A stretch of DNA of 64,000 nucleotides from Notamacropus eugenii (GCF_028372415.1 NC_092879.1:99194623-99258622); one strand, 5' to 3'; shown: positions 11,800 through 22,465, numbered from the stretch's first letter. The notes: generated by a model from the sequence alone, not told the origin. Translations and numbers: made by a program.

Positions 11800-12050
11800 C
11801 CAAATGTCTGATAAGACCCTAGCATGTGCCAGGTATACAAAGACAAAAAGGAAACAATCCCTTTTACACTGAGGAAAGCATGTCCAAGTGTTAGCATTAG
11901 AACCATGAGACCTGGGTTCAAATCCTGCCTCCTCCCCCTTACCAACAGCCATGTGATCTCTGAGCTGCTGTGTCCTTGTGTGTAACACAACAGGATTGAA
12001 CTCTATGACCTCAGAAGTCCCTTTGGACTGATCTGCCCCCTGTGCCTCTA
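11800..12050 (+). repeat. Old dispersed repeat followed by MIR-type SINE
   Basis: agcatgtgccaggtatacaaagac near 11820, then a MIR copy from about 11876 with gagacctgggttcaaatcctgcc and gccatgtgatctctgagctg. Confidence 0.65.
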
Positions 12051-12364
12051 AAGGCAGAGCTGAGCCAGTATATTCCAGGCCCGGCTGAGACTTTGCGGCA
12101 TCAAAAATCTGGAAACTCAGTGGATGCCCATTAGTGAAGGGAATGGGAAAGCAGTGGGGTTATCTTGTGAACTAGAAAGAGGGGAAGACTTATCTGAACG
12201 GATGCAAGGGGAAGGGATCAGAACCTGGCAAGCAGTCTGCACAATGACGGTCATCAGAAATGAAACAAACCCCAAAATGAAGACTTGTAATGCCCAATCC
12301 TGGGCCTCAAAAAAAGATGAGAAAATGTACCTCCTTCCTTTCAGGAGAGATGGGAGCCTACAGG

Positions 12365-12515
12365 TGCAGAGACAGTGTGGGGTAATGGAAATAATGCTGG
12401 ATTTAAAGTCCAAGGACCTGGGTTCAGATCCTAGTTTGGCCACTTACCATCTGTATGATCTTGGGCAATTCACTTTGGTTCCTTTGGGTCTCAGTTTCCT
12501 CATCTGTAAGTTACA
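12365..12515 (+). repeat. MIR-type SINE
   Basis: ggacctgggttcagatcctag, gccacttaccatctgtatgatcttgggcaa and ctcagtttcctcatctgtaag in MIR order. Confidence 0.85.
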
Positions 12516-12539
12516 AACCTGAGTGACTGGGGTGGTGAT

Positions 12540-12830
12540 GTTCTCAACAGAGAGGGGTTTTGAAGGGGGAGAGGGGCATTGAGGCCTGTTGAGTCATCCA
12601 AACGCTGTTGTCCAGTAGGCAGTTGGCAATAATTGGATGCATAGGTTTGGGAGCCATCTATGTCATGCATAGAGATGACAGTGAAAGCCATGAGTGCAAA
12701 GGAAATCACCAAGGAAGACAACGTAAAGAGAGGACAGAGGGCCAGGGAGGGTCTCAGACAGAAGGAGGTGGGTGAAGGTATAGAGTATCTTTGAAACCAG
12801 GGAAATAAGGGAGTTTGGGATAGCATTGGA
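12540..12830 (-). mobile_element. L2 LINE reverse-transcriptase fragment, antisense
   Basis: The minus strand translates to a stretch like LGDFLCTHGFHCHLYA, which matches the L2 block around 'SLGDLI.SHGF.YHLYADD'. On the + strand gtccagtaggcagttgg and gccatgagtgcaaag are its usual antisense words. Frames are broken. Confidence 0.7.
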
Positions 12831-13797
12831 TTCCAGCATCCCACCTTGTAGAGACGACCAAGCCCACAGATTAGAGGGAGACAGAGTTTCAAGGGGGCAG
12901 AGAAGAAGAGACCCGAGGGCTCCTGGAGAGGATGTGGGGAGCAAATTTGGGCCTGCTTGGCCGTCAGGAGGAGTTCTGTATGGAACCATGAGGGACATTG
13001 AGGTAAGGCTCCCCAAAGGTTGACTCTAGAAACCTCCAATTCATTTCTGGGGGTGGTTGGGACCATAGAGTCTTATGCATCTGGAACTATATAGGTTACT
13101 GGGGGGAAGACAGGACTCAGAGACGAGATGGATAACTCCAGTGTTTGTGGGCATCTGTGATTTTATTTGCTGCTATGGGTGAAATAAAAGCAATCTGACT
13201 TTCATGGGAGTTGAGGTCCTCTGGCCTTTTTCTGGAGACTAGAGCAGAATGGCATCTAATCTCATTCTCAGGGGAAACCTGTGTTTGAGCAAAATCAGCT
13301 GAATTCTGAGTTTCCCCAGGGAAACTCTGGGTGGGCAGCAGATACACGAAAGGAGGGCAATTTTGGAGAAGCTCCAAAGCACAACAAAGTTGTGTCATGT
13401 CGATGAAAGCTCAGAGTGGGCTTGTGGGGTCCTGGGTCACACAAGGCAATTTCAGGAATCAATCCTGGGGCACATTCAGGCACAAGAATATTCTGAAGCA
13501 TGGAACAGACAGTGGCAAAAGTCCCTCCCAGAGGATTCTATGGCCTATGCTTGCTGCTGAGGGTCTCTATCTCCAGACCATTCAAGGGATCAGTGCTCCC
13601 ACCTCACTGCTTAGCTCAGCAATCAGAAGTTCAGCCTGGAGCCTGGTCGATATCACTGAGGCAGGAGGGCTGGGGAAAGGAACGAAGGGTGAAGAGAGAC
13701 TGGTAGAAGGGCAGGGGTGAGCCATTGCCCAACAGCAGTTATGTCTCAAATATTTGAACACGTCCTGCAACCCAGTGGGGGGCTGGGCTAAACTGTC

Positions 13798-13805
13798 TAT
13801 ATGAA
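13798..13805 (+). promoter_or_regulatory. Candidate TATA box of the LEAP2-like gene
   Basis: TATATGAA lies 107 bp before the ATG. A perfect 12-bp palindrome TCAAATATTTGA sits at 13746-13757, about 40 bp further up; its halves resemble forkhead-type sites. This spacing would put a start site near 13830. Confidence 0.45.
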
Positions 13806-13904
13806 GGCAAAGGGGCTGGCCAGGGCCCACAGACAGGGACGGCGGAGGCCCGAGACAGCAGAGGTCAGCAACATCGGCAGCCATCCTGTGTGCAAGGGCT
13901 GACC

Positions 13905-13961
13905 ATGAAGGGGGTGCTCTTTGCGGTCTCTGTGCTGTTCCTGCTTCTGCCTTTTCAGCAG
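13905..13961 (+). CDS. LEAP2-like exon 1 (signal peptide)
   Basis: The ATG in gaccATGA (c at -3) opens 19 codons, and the exon ends CAGCAG|gtgggt. Its hydrophobic core LFAVSVLFLLLPF is a typical signal sequence. The reading frame would soon end if unspliced, so this exon is too short to show as an ORF by itself. Confidence 0.8.
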
Positions 13962-16900
13962 GTGGGTCTGATTTGGGGGAACTGGGGAGCGGCAGGGCTG
14001 CCGGGAGCCTTAGAGACTATTGAGTCCTCCCTCTCCCCTCCTGATTTTCCAGAAAGGGAAGCTTAAGGCAATAGGGTGGCAGAGCCAGGAGGACCTTTAC
14101 CATTGTTAGGCTAACTTTCCCCCTTATTGTACAGAAGAGGAGACTGAGGGCCCAAGAGACCCAGTTAAGCAGAAGCGAAGGGCTCTCAGGCTACCAGGGC
14201 ACCGGTGGGCATTTCTCTCAAGGGACTCGTGGCATTTTCCCATCTATATTTACATTCATTTTGAATTTTTAAAATTTCCACACCAGAGAAGCAGCAAGAT
14301 GCAGCTGGCCTTGGAGTCAGGAGACCTGGGTTCAAATTCCACCTTAGACACTCACTGGCTCGGTGACTCCAGGCGGGTTATTTGATCCATCAGAGTCTCA
14401 ATTCCTTCATCCAGAAAACAAGACATTAGGCCAAATGATTGTTGTCATTGCCACCTTTGTCTGGTCTGGCCCTGACATTTCTTCAGTGTGGCTAACTCCC
14501 AGTGTGTGACCTCTCTCCACTGGTACAGAAGGATGTCTAGTGAGCTGGGCCACTGAGATCTAAAATCGCTGGGTCGTGGTCTTCCATGTTAAGATGGACC
14601 CATCAGAAGCTGCTTGCACCCAGGGCTTCCTGCTTCCAGGACCAGCTCCGCAGCCTTTCATCTTCAGTCATGGCACCATCAGAGTGCTCTTGGGAGTACC
14701 CAGCCAAATGAGCAGCAACAGCAGGCTGGCCATGAGTTGTCTGGCCCACACATCTTTAGGGGAGAAACAGGGGAGATGGGACTGGGGGAGGCCAGCTGGC
14801 AGGTAGGTGATGCTACAGGAAGGTGAGAAGTGGGAGAGGGGTGAAGCCTGTTGTGTGGGGGATGGGCCTGGACTTCCCAAAAATTCTGGTTAAACTGTTG
14901 GCTCGGGGTAATGATACCTGTGGGCAGCTGAAGCAAGTGGCTTCCTGAACTTGGCTCCATTCCCATCTCCCAGAGGGAGAGAATGTGCTTGTAAAAAATG
15001 CACTTGTCAATGCTTTGCCTCTGGAGTAGTTTTTTATGAGAGTCTAGTCCTTGAGGGAGAGGTTCTATTTGAAAATGTATTTATCAGATGCAGATTTTAG
15101 GAACCTGTGTTTCGTGTGAAAGCTTTTGGTTCAGAAATCCAAGTGTTGTGGTTTCTCTCAGAGCCCAAGTCCTAGGCAAGCCTGTGGGTGGGAGAGCTAG
15201 CTGGCAGCAGCTTTCTTTCCAGCAAAATGGTGGCATCCCCCCAGCCCTGCACTGCTCTTAGAGGCATCCTGATCATTCCCCCTTTGTCACAGGATGACCC
15301 AGTGCCACCCAGGGTGTAAGAAGAGCCTTCACAGGGAACCAGCACATTATAAGGGCTGGCTCAGTGAACCCTAGTGAAATAGCCTGTCCAGGCCCTCTGG
15401 GGGATACAAAGGCATAGGACTGGGCCTCTTCCTTCAAGAAGCTTACAGTCTAGTAATACAACAGCTTTAGGGGGAGGGTGCAACAGTCTCTCAAGCTTCT
15501 CAACTTCAAATATGCAGAGTCTCAAACCAGAATAATTTGAGAATTGTCAGAAACCCTGGATATCTGAGGGAGAAGGGACCTCTCACCCAAATGGGAAATC
15601 TAAACACCCAACAAGGGCAGCTGGGTGGCGCAGTGGATAGGGCACTTGGACTTGGGAGACTCCTCTTCCTGAGTTCAAATCTGGCCTCAGGTACTTCCTA
15701 GCTGTGTGACCTTGGGCAAGTTACTTTATTCACCTCAGTTTCCTCATCTGCAAAATGAAGTGGAGAAGGAAACGGCAAAGCACTCCAGGATCTCTGCCAA
15801 GAAAACCCCAAACGGGCTCACAAAGAGCTGGACATGACTGAACGCACTGAGTGATAATAAGAAATAACACCCAGCAAACAGCCAACCAGCCTTCTCTAGC
15901 AAGCAATGGGAAGAACATGTGGATTCAAACCATGAGAAAAAAGGTGGGGCTGGACTTGCTGACCTCTGAGGTGAGGGAGCTCTGCTATGGTGGCTGGCTG
16001 GGTGATAGGGCTGAAGGACATCTCGAAATCCCACCTAAGAGGTCCTGCTCCTTGCCTTCATGGAGGAAGCATTGAGGATCTGGGGTAGTCCCCTAGGAAG
16101 CCTTTGCATTGTAATTTTCAAGATGAAAGTCATCTAGTTCACCTCCCTTATTTATAGAGAGGAAATGACTTGCCCAAGGTCACACAGAGAGTAATAGACT
16201 GAGCTGGGATTTGATGAGAGTTGGCAAGTGAAGGAAAAAGTTTTCTCAGAAATGGCAGAAGTCCCCCCCTAGAGGGGCCAGCTCAGGAGGCAGTGGTGGG
16301 AGATTCAAGTGCTGGATCTGAAGTTAAGAAAGACTTGGGTTTGATTCCTGTTTCAAGTCAGTCCCCTCCCCTCTCTGTGAAATGAGGGGATAGATCTGGG
16401 TGACCCCAAAGGTCCCTTCCTGCTCTAAGTGGAAGATCTTTTGATGGATGATACATCAGTAAGCACGTGTATGGAGGGGATTTTAAAGAGGCCTTCTGAG
16501 CTTGTCTCAGAAGATCCCAGGAGACAGGTAGAGAACGGGAGTGACCTTTTCCAGTAAGAGCCCTTCACAAATGTCACCACCAGCATCAAGAAGCCCTCGA
16601 AATAGAAAAAAAACCACCCAGACCAAGTCCCAGAGCTCTCCTACTCCTAATGAAATAAATCAATGCCATCACATTTAGACAAAAATGGAAACAGCGAGGG
16701 AGAGTCACCCTCAGACATGGTGCTGTGTAATCCAAGCAAGTGGTTTCATCTCAGCTTCTTAGGACCAGACATTTAGGCTGTTAGATGGCATCTAGTCCAA
16801 CCTGTGGCCTACCCCCCCCCCATTTTACAGAGGATGAAATTGAGGTCCAGGAGGAGGAAGTGACCTTTTTGTGGGCTTAGTTTCCTCCTCTATAAAATGA

Positions 16901-19900
16901 GTGAGTTGGACAAGATGGCCTTTAGGATATATTCAGGTTTAAGTCTGAGGTCCTATGAATGGCTGAGCCAGAATTTGCACATGGACCCTCCTATGTACCC
17001 ACAGTCCTCCAATACTGTTGCTCCACTGTCTGTCAAATAGGGAGAATAATACAGAACTTTCCTCTCGGGACTATGGATGATCAAAAGGTACTCAGCAACC
17101 ACGTGAGTACAATTAGGATTACAGCAGGTCTGTGGAAACGGTCAGCTCATTTTCATGGTCCTTTCAGGAAAACTGAAGCTGGACACCAGCTCGTGCATCC
17201 CAGCCCTGAGAGTTTCAATGGTCTGCTCTCCCCGCCCCCCCCCCCCCCCCCCAGGAAAACCACTGGCTTTCAGGACAGTTTGTTTGTGTTAGGAAAACTT
17301 TGACGAGAACTCAAATATTGTCCCCCACCCATGAGACCACATCTTCTCTTCTGCAGCTCAGCATCCTCAGCCCCTTCACCTGATCCCTGTACAGAGAGTC
17401 AGACTCAGTGGCTAAGGAACCACAGAAAGATGAGCCAAAGCCCCGGTGGATTCTGGGATGGCTCCACTTCTAGGGGGGGCTGGCTTCCTTGGTTTGCCTT
17501 TGTGGGAGGCAGACTCCTCAATTCTTCCTCCTCCCTCTCCCCCTCTTTCTCTTTCTCCTCTTCCTCCTTCCTCCCCCACCCCCAACTTCTGTTCCTCTCC
17601 AAATTCCCATCTATTATCTCTACCCCCAGCAAAGTTGGAGCAGTCCCCAAATTCCTTTGTCTCCTCCTCCCGGGACCTCAGGCTTTGGACTCAACAGGCT
17701 TGCTGCTGCCAGCCCTTAGGTGGCTACTGGCCAGGGGCAACACCCTCGCTCCCTCCCTTTTCCTTCCGTTTCTCTTTCAATACTGAGCAAGCCTTCCAGG
17801 GGACAGGGAGAGAGGCTCAGTGAGCAGGAAAGGCAGGGGACAAACCCTTAACTGTGGGGGCCCTGAGACCAACAGGCCCAGGGCAGACACTGGAGTCATC
17901 TTCTGTTTTAACAACACAGACAAATTGTCGGGAAAGCAGACAGTTTTACAGGAGGAGGAACAGAGGACCTGTTTGTCCCATTCTCATTCGAGCCTCACAA
18001 CAGGTAGCCCCATTTTATACAGATGACTTGCCATGGGTCACCCAACTGGCTAGTGGCAGATCCTGCGATTGAACCTAGGACTCCTTCAGATTCTGTCTCT
18101 TCCCCACTGTGCTAGACAGACAGTGAGGGGAGGAGGGAACAGAGACTCTAGGCTGCCGCCCCTGTTGTGCCACACAGAGGTTTGAGGATGCCCTAAGTCT
18201 ACTGGGAGGGGGGGGGCTGGTGGGTGGCAGGTGAGGCAGGCAGGAGGAATTCACCTGGGGTGTGGCTGTCTATCTTAACTAATTCTTCTAGCTCACCAAG
18301 TACAGAGCTCAGTTGTGCTGGTGGGGCCCTCTGCATTTCTGCACCCTGAGGCAAAGGCCCAGTCACCCCACCCAAATTTTGGCTTTGAGAGACAGACACA
18401 TAAAACTATCTGTTAAACAATCCTACAGTCATGACTGTCAGCATGGATTCTAAATCTAGGAGGAAACATGGTAAGATGAAAATATGGAATAATAGTGGGA
18501 ACCAGGCAAATTTTCTTCGTTCTTTCCATCCACAATCTCCTCTGAGCCACCCCAGGACATTGGGAGACAGTCAGCAGCTATTGGAACCCACAGGAAGGAA
18601 ATCATGTCCCTGAGGTCACATAGCAAGGAAGCAGCAGACTTGAGAGCACCACCTTCCAGCTCAGGATGCTGTCCACAGGACCCTATTTCATTCCTGGGAA
18701 ATGTGAATTGTTGGGCTCTGTTGGACATTGGACAGTTTCTGATCTGTTTCCTTGAGCACTTGAGGGTCAAACTGTACTTCTTTGTCATAAAGCCACCTTA
18801 GTTTTTCTCCAAATTCTTATTCTAATTTTGTTCTAAAATGAGACCAAAGCCATTTTTTTGCAACACATACCCCGTCGGGACTATGCCACAGTGATAGATG
18901 TCTCTGCTTTGTGATTACAGGTTGCGTCCAGCCCCGTGAGGGACAAAGAAGTCTCTGAACATGAGATTAAGATGGATACTTTGACTGGGGCTGGTCCTCT
19001 GGGGCAGCTCCTGCTTCATCGGGTGGTTCGAATGACCCCATTCTGGAGGTCACTGGGCTACAAACCTTCCCAGGCCCATTGCTTGCGGGACCTGGAGTGC
19101 ATCAGCAAATACTGCAGGTAAGTGGCTCCAGTCTCAGTGAATGGTGGGTGGCAAGAAAACAGGCCCCAGGTCTTCCTATATTAGAAGCTCAGACCTTGCT
19201 GGCTGAGCCTTCAAGAGTCCAGGGTCTCTCTGTTGGGGGACTTTGGTGGATGCTTATAGACTTGCACATAAGCCTTGCACAGGGTCCATGTTAACTTGCT
19301 AGGCATCGTGCCAAGCAGTACCCCTGCTGCCAAGCAGGCATTGCAGCAAACAGTGGGCAGTGTTGGGACAATGGGTATCAACTGTACCTGAGCGCTGTCC
19401 CAAAGTGGGACAGGCAGCCGTGGAAAGTGGTGGGTTTCCTTGTCACCAGAGAGCTTTGAGGATAGACTTCAAGCTGAGTAAGGAAGAAGTGAAGCTATTG
19501 TAGGCCCACAGGAAATCCTGGGAAGTGTTTGAGGGGGACAGAGAGTGATCCAGTTTGGCGAAAGCATAGAATATGGGCAGGGGACTTTCCGGAGACAAGA
19601 CTGAGAAGTGCCCTAGCTCCAGAGTCAGAGGAGCTGGCTTCAGGTCCCATATGATCTTGAACAAACTACTTTTCCTCTCTGGGTTCCAATTTCTTCTTCT
19701 GTAAACGTAGAAGGTCAGACTAAATTAACTCTATGGTCCCTTTCAGCTCTGATCCTAAGATTACTTAGGACTCTAAATGTTGGGCCAGGAGTTTGACCTT
19801 TGCCCAGTTGACAATGGGGAGCCATTAAAGATGTTTGAGCAGAGGAGTAATGTAGCTGATAGAAAATTATTCTGTCAGCAGCATGAAAGAACAGCTTGGA

Positions 19901-20070
19901 GGAAAGAAAGACCTCTTGGGAGGCTATTGTAGTAGTTCAGGCAGCTGAGTGGGAGGACAGCTTAGTTAGTTCTGGGCTCCTTAGGTGCTCAGGCTGCCTA
20001 GGGCCCAGCTTACTCTTGGATTTTTCTTGACAGGAATGGCTTCTGCTCAAAGCCTCAGCTGGAATCCTGA
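13905..20070 (+). CDS. LEAP2-like secreted peptide precursor, complete three-exon gene
   Basis: Three exons (13905-13961, 18921-19117, 20034-20070) join in phases 0 and 2 to give 96 residues; canonical human LEAP2 is 77. Seen: a signal peptide (MKGVLFAVSVLFLLLPFQQ then VASSP), a prosegment, a basic processing site RVVR at 53-56, and a 40-residue mature peptide beginning MTPFWR. Cysteines fall at mature positions 17, 23, 28 and 33 (C-X5-C-X4-C-X4-C), the same length and spacing as human LEAP2; by my alignment 17 of 40 residues match. Known for LEAP2: a liver and gut peptide that blocks the ghrelin receptor through its N-terminal segment and is weakly antimicrobial. Since the spliced, intron-bearing structure is intact, this is not a processed copy. 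Its place 4 kb after BMP15 argues for a paralogue of the GDF9-linked LEAP2, not the orthologue. Function is inferred. Confidence 0.88.
14285..14440 (+). repeat. MIR-type SINE in LEAP2-like intron 1
   Basis: gcagctggccttggagtcaggagacctgggttcaaattcc, then cactcactggctcggtgactcc and a worn tail. Confidence 0.8.
15385..15465 (+). repeat. Old dispersed repeat fragment
   Basis: ctgggggatacaaaggcataggac ... cttccttcaagaagcttacagtctag, the same family as 1936-2095. Confidence 0.6.
15603..15877 (+). mobile_element. Full-length composite marsupial SINE with target-site duplication
   Basis: The body is about 15615-15865: gggcagctgggtggcgcagtgg head, tagctgtgtgaccttgggcaag core, then the RTE-related tail ggagaaggaaacggcaaagc ... 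gctggacatgactgaacgcactgag. It is flanked by AACACCCAACAA (15603-15614) and AACACCCAGCAA (15866-15877), a 12-bp duplication with one mismatch. It is one of the youngest-looking insertions here. Confidence 0.92.
16115..16225 (-). repeat. MIR-type SINE, antisense
   Basis: catctagttcacctccc, then gaaatgacttgcccaaggtcacacagagag. Confidence 0.85.
16285..16440 (+). repeat. MIR-type SINE
   Basis: gcagtggtgggagattcaagtgctgg, gacttgggtttgattcctg and aaatgaggggatagatctggg. Confidence 0.7.
16775..16930. repeat. Two MIR pieces, antisense then sense
   Basis: catctagtccaacctgtgg ... cattttacagaggatgaaattgagg is antisense; cttagtttcctcctctataaaatgag from about 16875 is sense. Confidence 0.65.
17231..17252. 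repeat. Poly-C run
   Basis: Cytosines broken only by one g, directly after a ctcccc stretch. The length is unreliable in most assemblies. Confidence 0.8.
17970..18120 (-). repeat. MIR-type SINE, antisense
   Basis: gagcctcacaacaggtagcccc, gatgacttgccatgggtcacc, then ctgtgctagacag at the end. Confidence 0.75.
18595..18670 (-). repeat. MIR fragment, antisense, 250 bp before LEAP2-like exon 2
   Basis: ccctgaggtcacatagcaaggaagcagcagacttgag resembles the antisense MIR middle. Confidence 0.5.
18921..19117 (+). CDS. LEAP2-like exon 2 (prosegment, RVVR site, MTPFWR and three cysteines)
   Basis: The acceptor gtgattacag ends at 18920. The exon encodes 65 codons plus two bases and ends TGCAG|gtaagt, a strong donor. 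It carries VASSPVRDKE, LLLHRVVR, then MTPFWRSLGYKPSQAHC and CLRDLECISKYC. Confidence 0.92.
19605..19760 (+). repeat. MIR-type SINE in LEAP2-like intron 2
   Basis: ctccagagtcagaggagctggcttcaggtcc ... cctctctgggttccaatttcttcttctgtaaa ... ccctttcagctctgatcct. Confidence 0.75.
19765..19945 (+). repeat. Old dispersed repeat, distal part
   Basis: caatggggagccattaaagatgtttgagcagagg ... ggaggctattgtagtagttcaggc, the distal words of an old mammalian repeat that also appears at 45730-45830. Confidence 0.55.
20034..20070 (+). CDS. LEAP2-like exon 3 (last cysteine and C-terminus)
   Basis: The acceptor is tttttcttgacag at 20033. The first base completes an Arg codon (AG|G), followed by NGFCSKPQLES and TGA at 20068-20070. 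The splice restores exactly four residues between the third and fourth cysteine, as in LEAP2, which is strong support for the model. Confidence 0.85.
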
Positions 20071-21121
20071 AGCAGTGGAAGCTGAGTGTAGAGAAGCGCC
20101 ACAAACTACCTGATCTCCTCCTCCCGCCCCCCACCCCGTGTCCCTGCCTCACCCCCCACTTCATCTGAGGGCTCTAAGGATCTTCTCCTTGCTTTGCTTC
20201 ACTGCATAAGAAATGCCTTCTCCCAAGCTTTCAGAACAGGGGGGCAGTCACACCCAAGAACCTTGCCCCTATGCACTCCAATCTGAACCTTGCCCCTGGA
20301 GAAAGCCCCTGGGCCCTATTTGGAGAGGCCCTTTCTGGTAGGGACCACTTCCAGCTGTTGGAGGTATAAAGCCATAACTAGGCTGTGGCACCTGGGCCTT
20401 TGTCCTAGGACATCAAAATTCAGAGGGTGGTGATAGCTCTTACTCTCCTTTGATAGCATAGAAACAATTGAACTAAGCACTTGATCAACAAGGATAATTA
20501 ATTAGTTAAAAAACAGAAGCTACCAGTTCACATAACACCTTACTAGCGACACCTGAGGGCTCCAGATAATTCAGCATGGGAGAGAGCAGGTGGACCCTGA
20601 TCAGTGAGAGAGGAGGTAGGGATCTGGGGAGAGAGTATCTACCTGGCACTAAAAAGAAGATCTGAGGTTTGAAGACCTTGGTAGCCCATAAATTGCCCCC
20701 CCCTCCCCCCATCATCAAAACAGAGCCCAGCCCTCCTTCCATGGTCCCTATTCCCAGGCTATTCTCTGCCAGTCTAGAACTTCTTACCCTCTTCATGGTG
20801 GCCCTGGATGCATACTGTAAAAGGTTGTCTCTTTGGGAGGGGTCATGTGATTCTCCCAGACTTTACTGTTTTAGGGATTTCCCTGGACCTCAGGCCCCTA
20901 GGGATGATCTGAAAGGCCATATGTTCATATCATACTGCCCACTATTGAGACTTTCTCACACCATAAGAGAGAGTATGCCTATGAGTCTGCAAGCAGGCAG
21001 ACATGCACCTGCTCTCTTCCTTGCTCACAAACTCACGTTGTGTGAATTAGTCTGCCCTTGGAGACCTATGACCTTCAACATGACCTTGTGCTTCTCTGCC
21101 ATGTGCTCAGGTAGGAGGATA
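20071..21121 (+). other. Possible 3' UTR of the LEAP2-like gene
   Basis: Repeat-poor sequence between the stop and the AATAAA at 21122. There is a short AT-rich block near 20490 (ggataattaattagtt) and a run of c near 20698. Confidence 0.35.
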
Positions 21122-21127
21122 AATAAA
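21122..21127 (+). terminator. Candidate polyadenylation signal of the LEAP2-like gene
   Basis: AATAAA, the first one I see after the stop at 20070, would give a 3' UTR of about 1.07 kb. The stretch between is repeat-poor, which fits a UTR, but nothing proves the link. Confidence 0.35.
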
Positions 21128-22335
21128 GTCTGCCATGCACTTTACACACATTGTCTCCCTTGAGTCTGACTTTGCCTGTTGGGAAGTCCTGCCCTCCTGG
21201 ACCCTGGCTTTGACACCTCCTGCCTCACAAGGTCCTTAATGTTCCAGAGGATCTTTGACCTGTTTAGATGTTCCCTCTGTGGAACAAGGCTGCCCCACCC
21301 AGACATGTCCATGTCTTCCTGTAAGTTGACCATGGAGGGCCTACGCAACAGGCTAGTGGTCTTCCTCATATGCTCCTGTCATCAAGAGATGCCAGTAGGA
21401 GGACCTGACTGATCATCAGGTAGCTCACCCACTTTCCTTATTAATTATCCATTTCTCTGCCCCATTCCCCAGAGCAAGTCCTCATTTGTAATGTGTTGTA
21501 GTGTCCCCCTGCTCACTCCATGTGTGTGCACGTGCATGTACTTGCATGCATGTCTGTGTACCATACAGCCTAGAGAAATGGGGATGGTTACTATTATCAA
21601 TAACCTCTGATTGGAGGGACACCACCAAGGGATGCTACCTGTCTCTGCCACTGCCAGAGGTACCCGTTTTAGGTTGAATTTGTTTTCAGGTGTCCCTGCT
21701 TAGGAGGGGACACTTGGTAATGTCTACTACCATGATAGCTAACTATAATTCACCAGAAAGTAGGGCCTTTGGGATGGGTCTTAGGGGATGGACCATGGAG
21801 TACCAACCTGAGATGCCTAGTCTGGGTGCTGGCACTGCCAGGGGTAGCCAGAGAATAACTCCCAGAAAAGGTCAGAGGACCTCAGAATTAGAGCAAGAGG
21901 GGCCCTTGGAGGCTGGCTAATCCAACCCCAGGGCAAGGGGAACTGGAGGCTCAGAGAAGAGGATGCAGTTTGAGTCAGAGATTATCAGAGCTGAAATCAG
22001 GTAGCAGGTCTTCAGAAGTTCATAAGGAAATCTCTGTGCTTGGTAGCCTTCACTGCTGGCATTGTCTTATCAAGGCCTGGCTTGGATGGGGCCACCCACC
22101 CTACTGAAGAACTAACTTCCCACACCAGGAGGGCCCAAGGGACCAGTAGCAGCTCCTGCACCGCAGCTAAATCTCCTTCACTGCTTCTCAGTCAGCAAAA
22201 CCCAGGGCATCTGCAGAGCAAAGAGACCTTGGCAACTGCCCGTCCTGTGAGTTGGGAGCCTTCCCAGGCTGCCTAAAACTCAGCTGATTCTGAAACTTCA
22301 ATCCAGCTGTGCTCCCACCAAAATCCATTTCTTGT
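21128..22335. other. Intergenic, no gene recognised
   Basis: Mostly unique sequence, with a worn MIR-like scrap near 21900-22000 (ccttggaggctggctaatccaac). Confidence 0.5.
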
Positions 22336-22339
22336 CCCA

Positions 22340-22465
22340 TAGATTGTTAAAGCATTAATTAAGCATTGATCATGTGCCAAGCACTGTGGATGCAAAGGAA
22401 GGCAAAGAAGCTGATCCTGGCCTTCTAGAACCTCTCATTCCAATGGAGGAAGGTAACACAGGAAA
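22340..22465 (+). repeat. Old dispersed repeat
   Basis: taattaagcattgatcatgtgccaagcactgtggatgcaaagg ... ctggccttctagaacctctcattc. Confidence 0.65.

Noticed and set aside
12500-13066. 188-codon minus-strand frame as a gene
   Set aside because: It lies partly on an antisense L2 reverse-transcriptase fragment; no host-like product.
15615-15700. tRNA gene
   Set aside because: The tRNA-like head belongs to a SINE; no intact cloverleaf was seen.
13905-20070. LEAP2-like gene as a processed copy or pseudogene
   Set aside because: Two introns with proper splice sites, an intact frame, signal peptide and all four cysteines argue against this.
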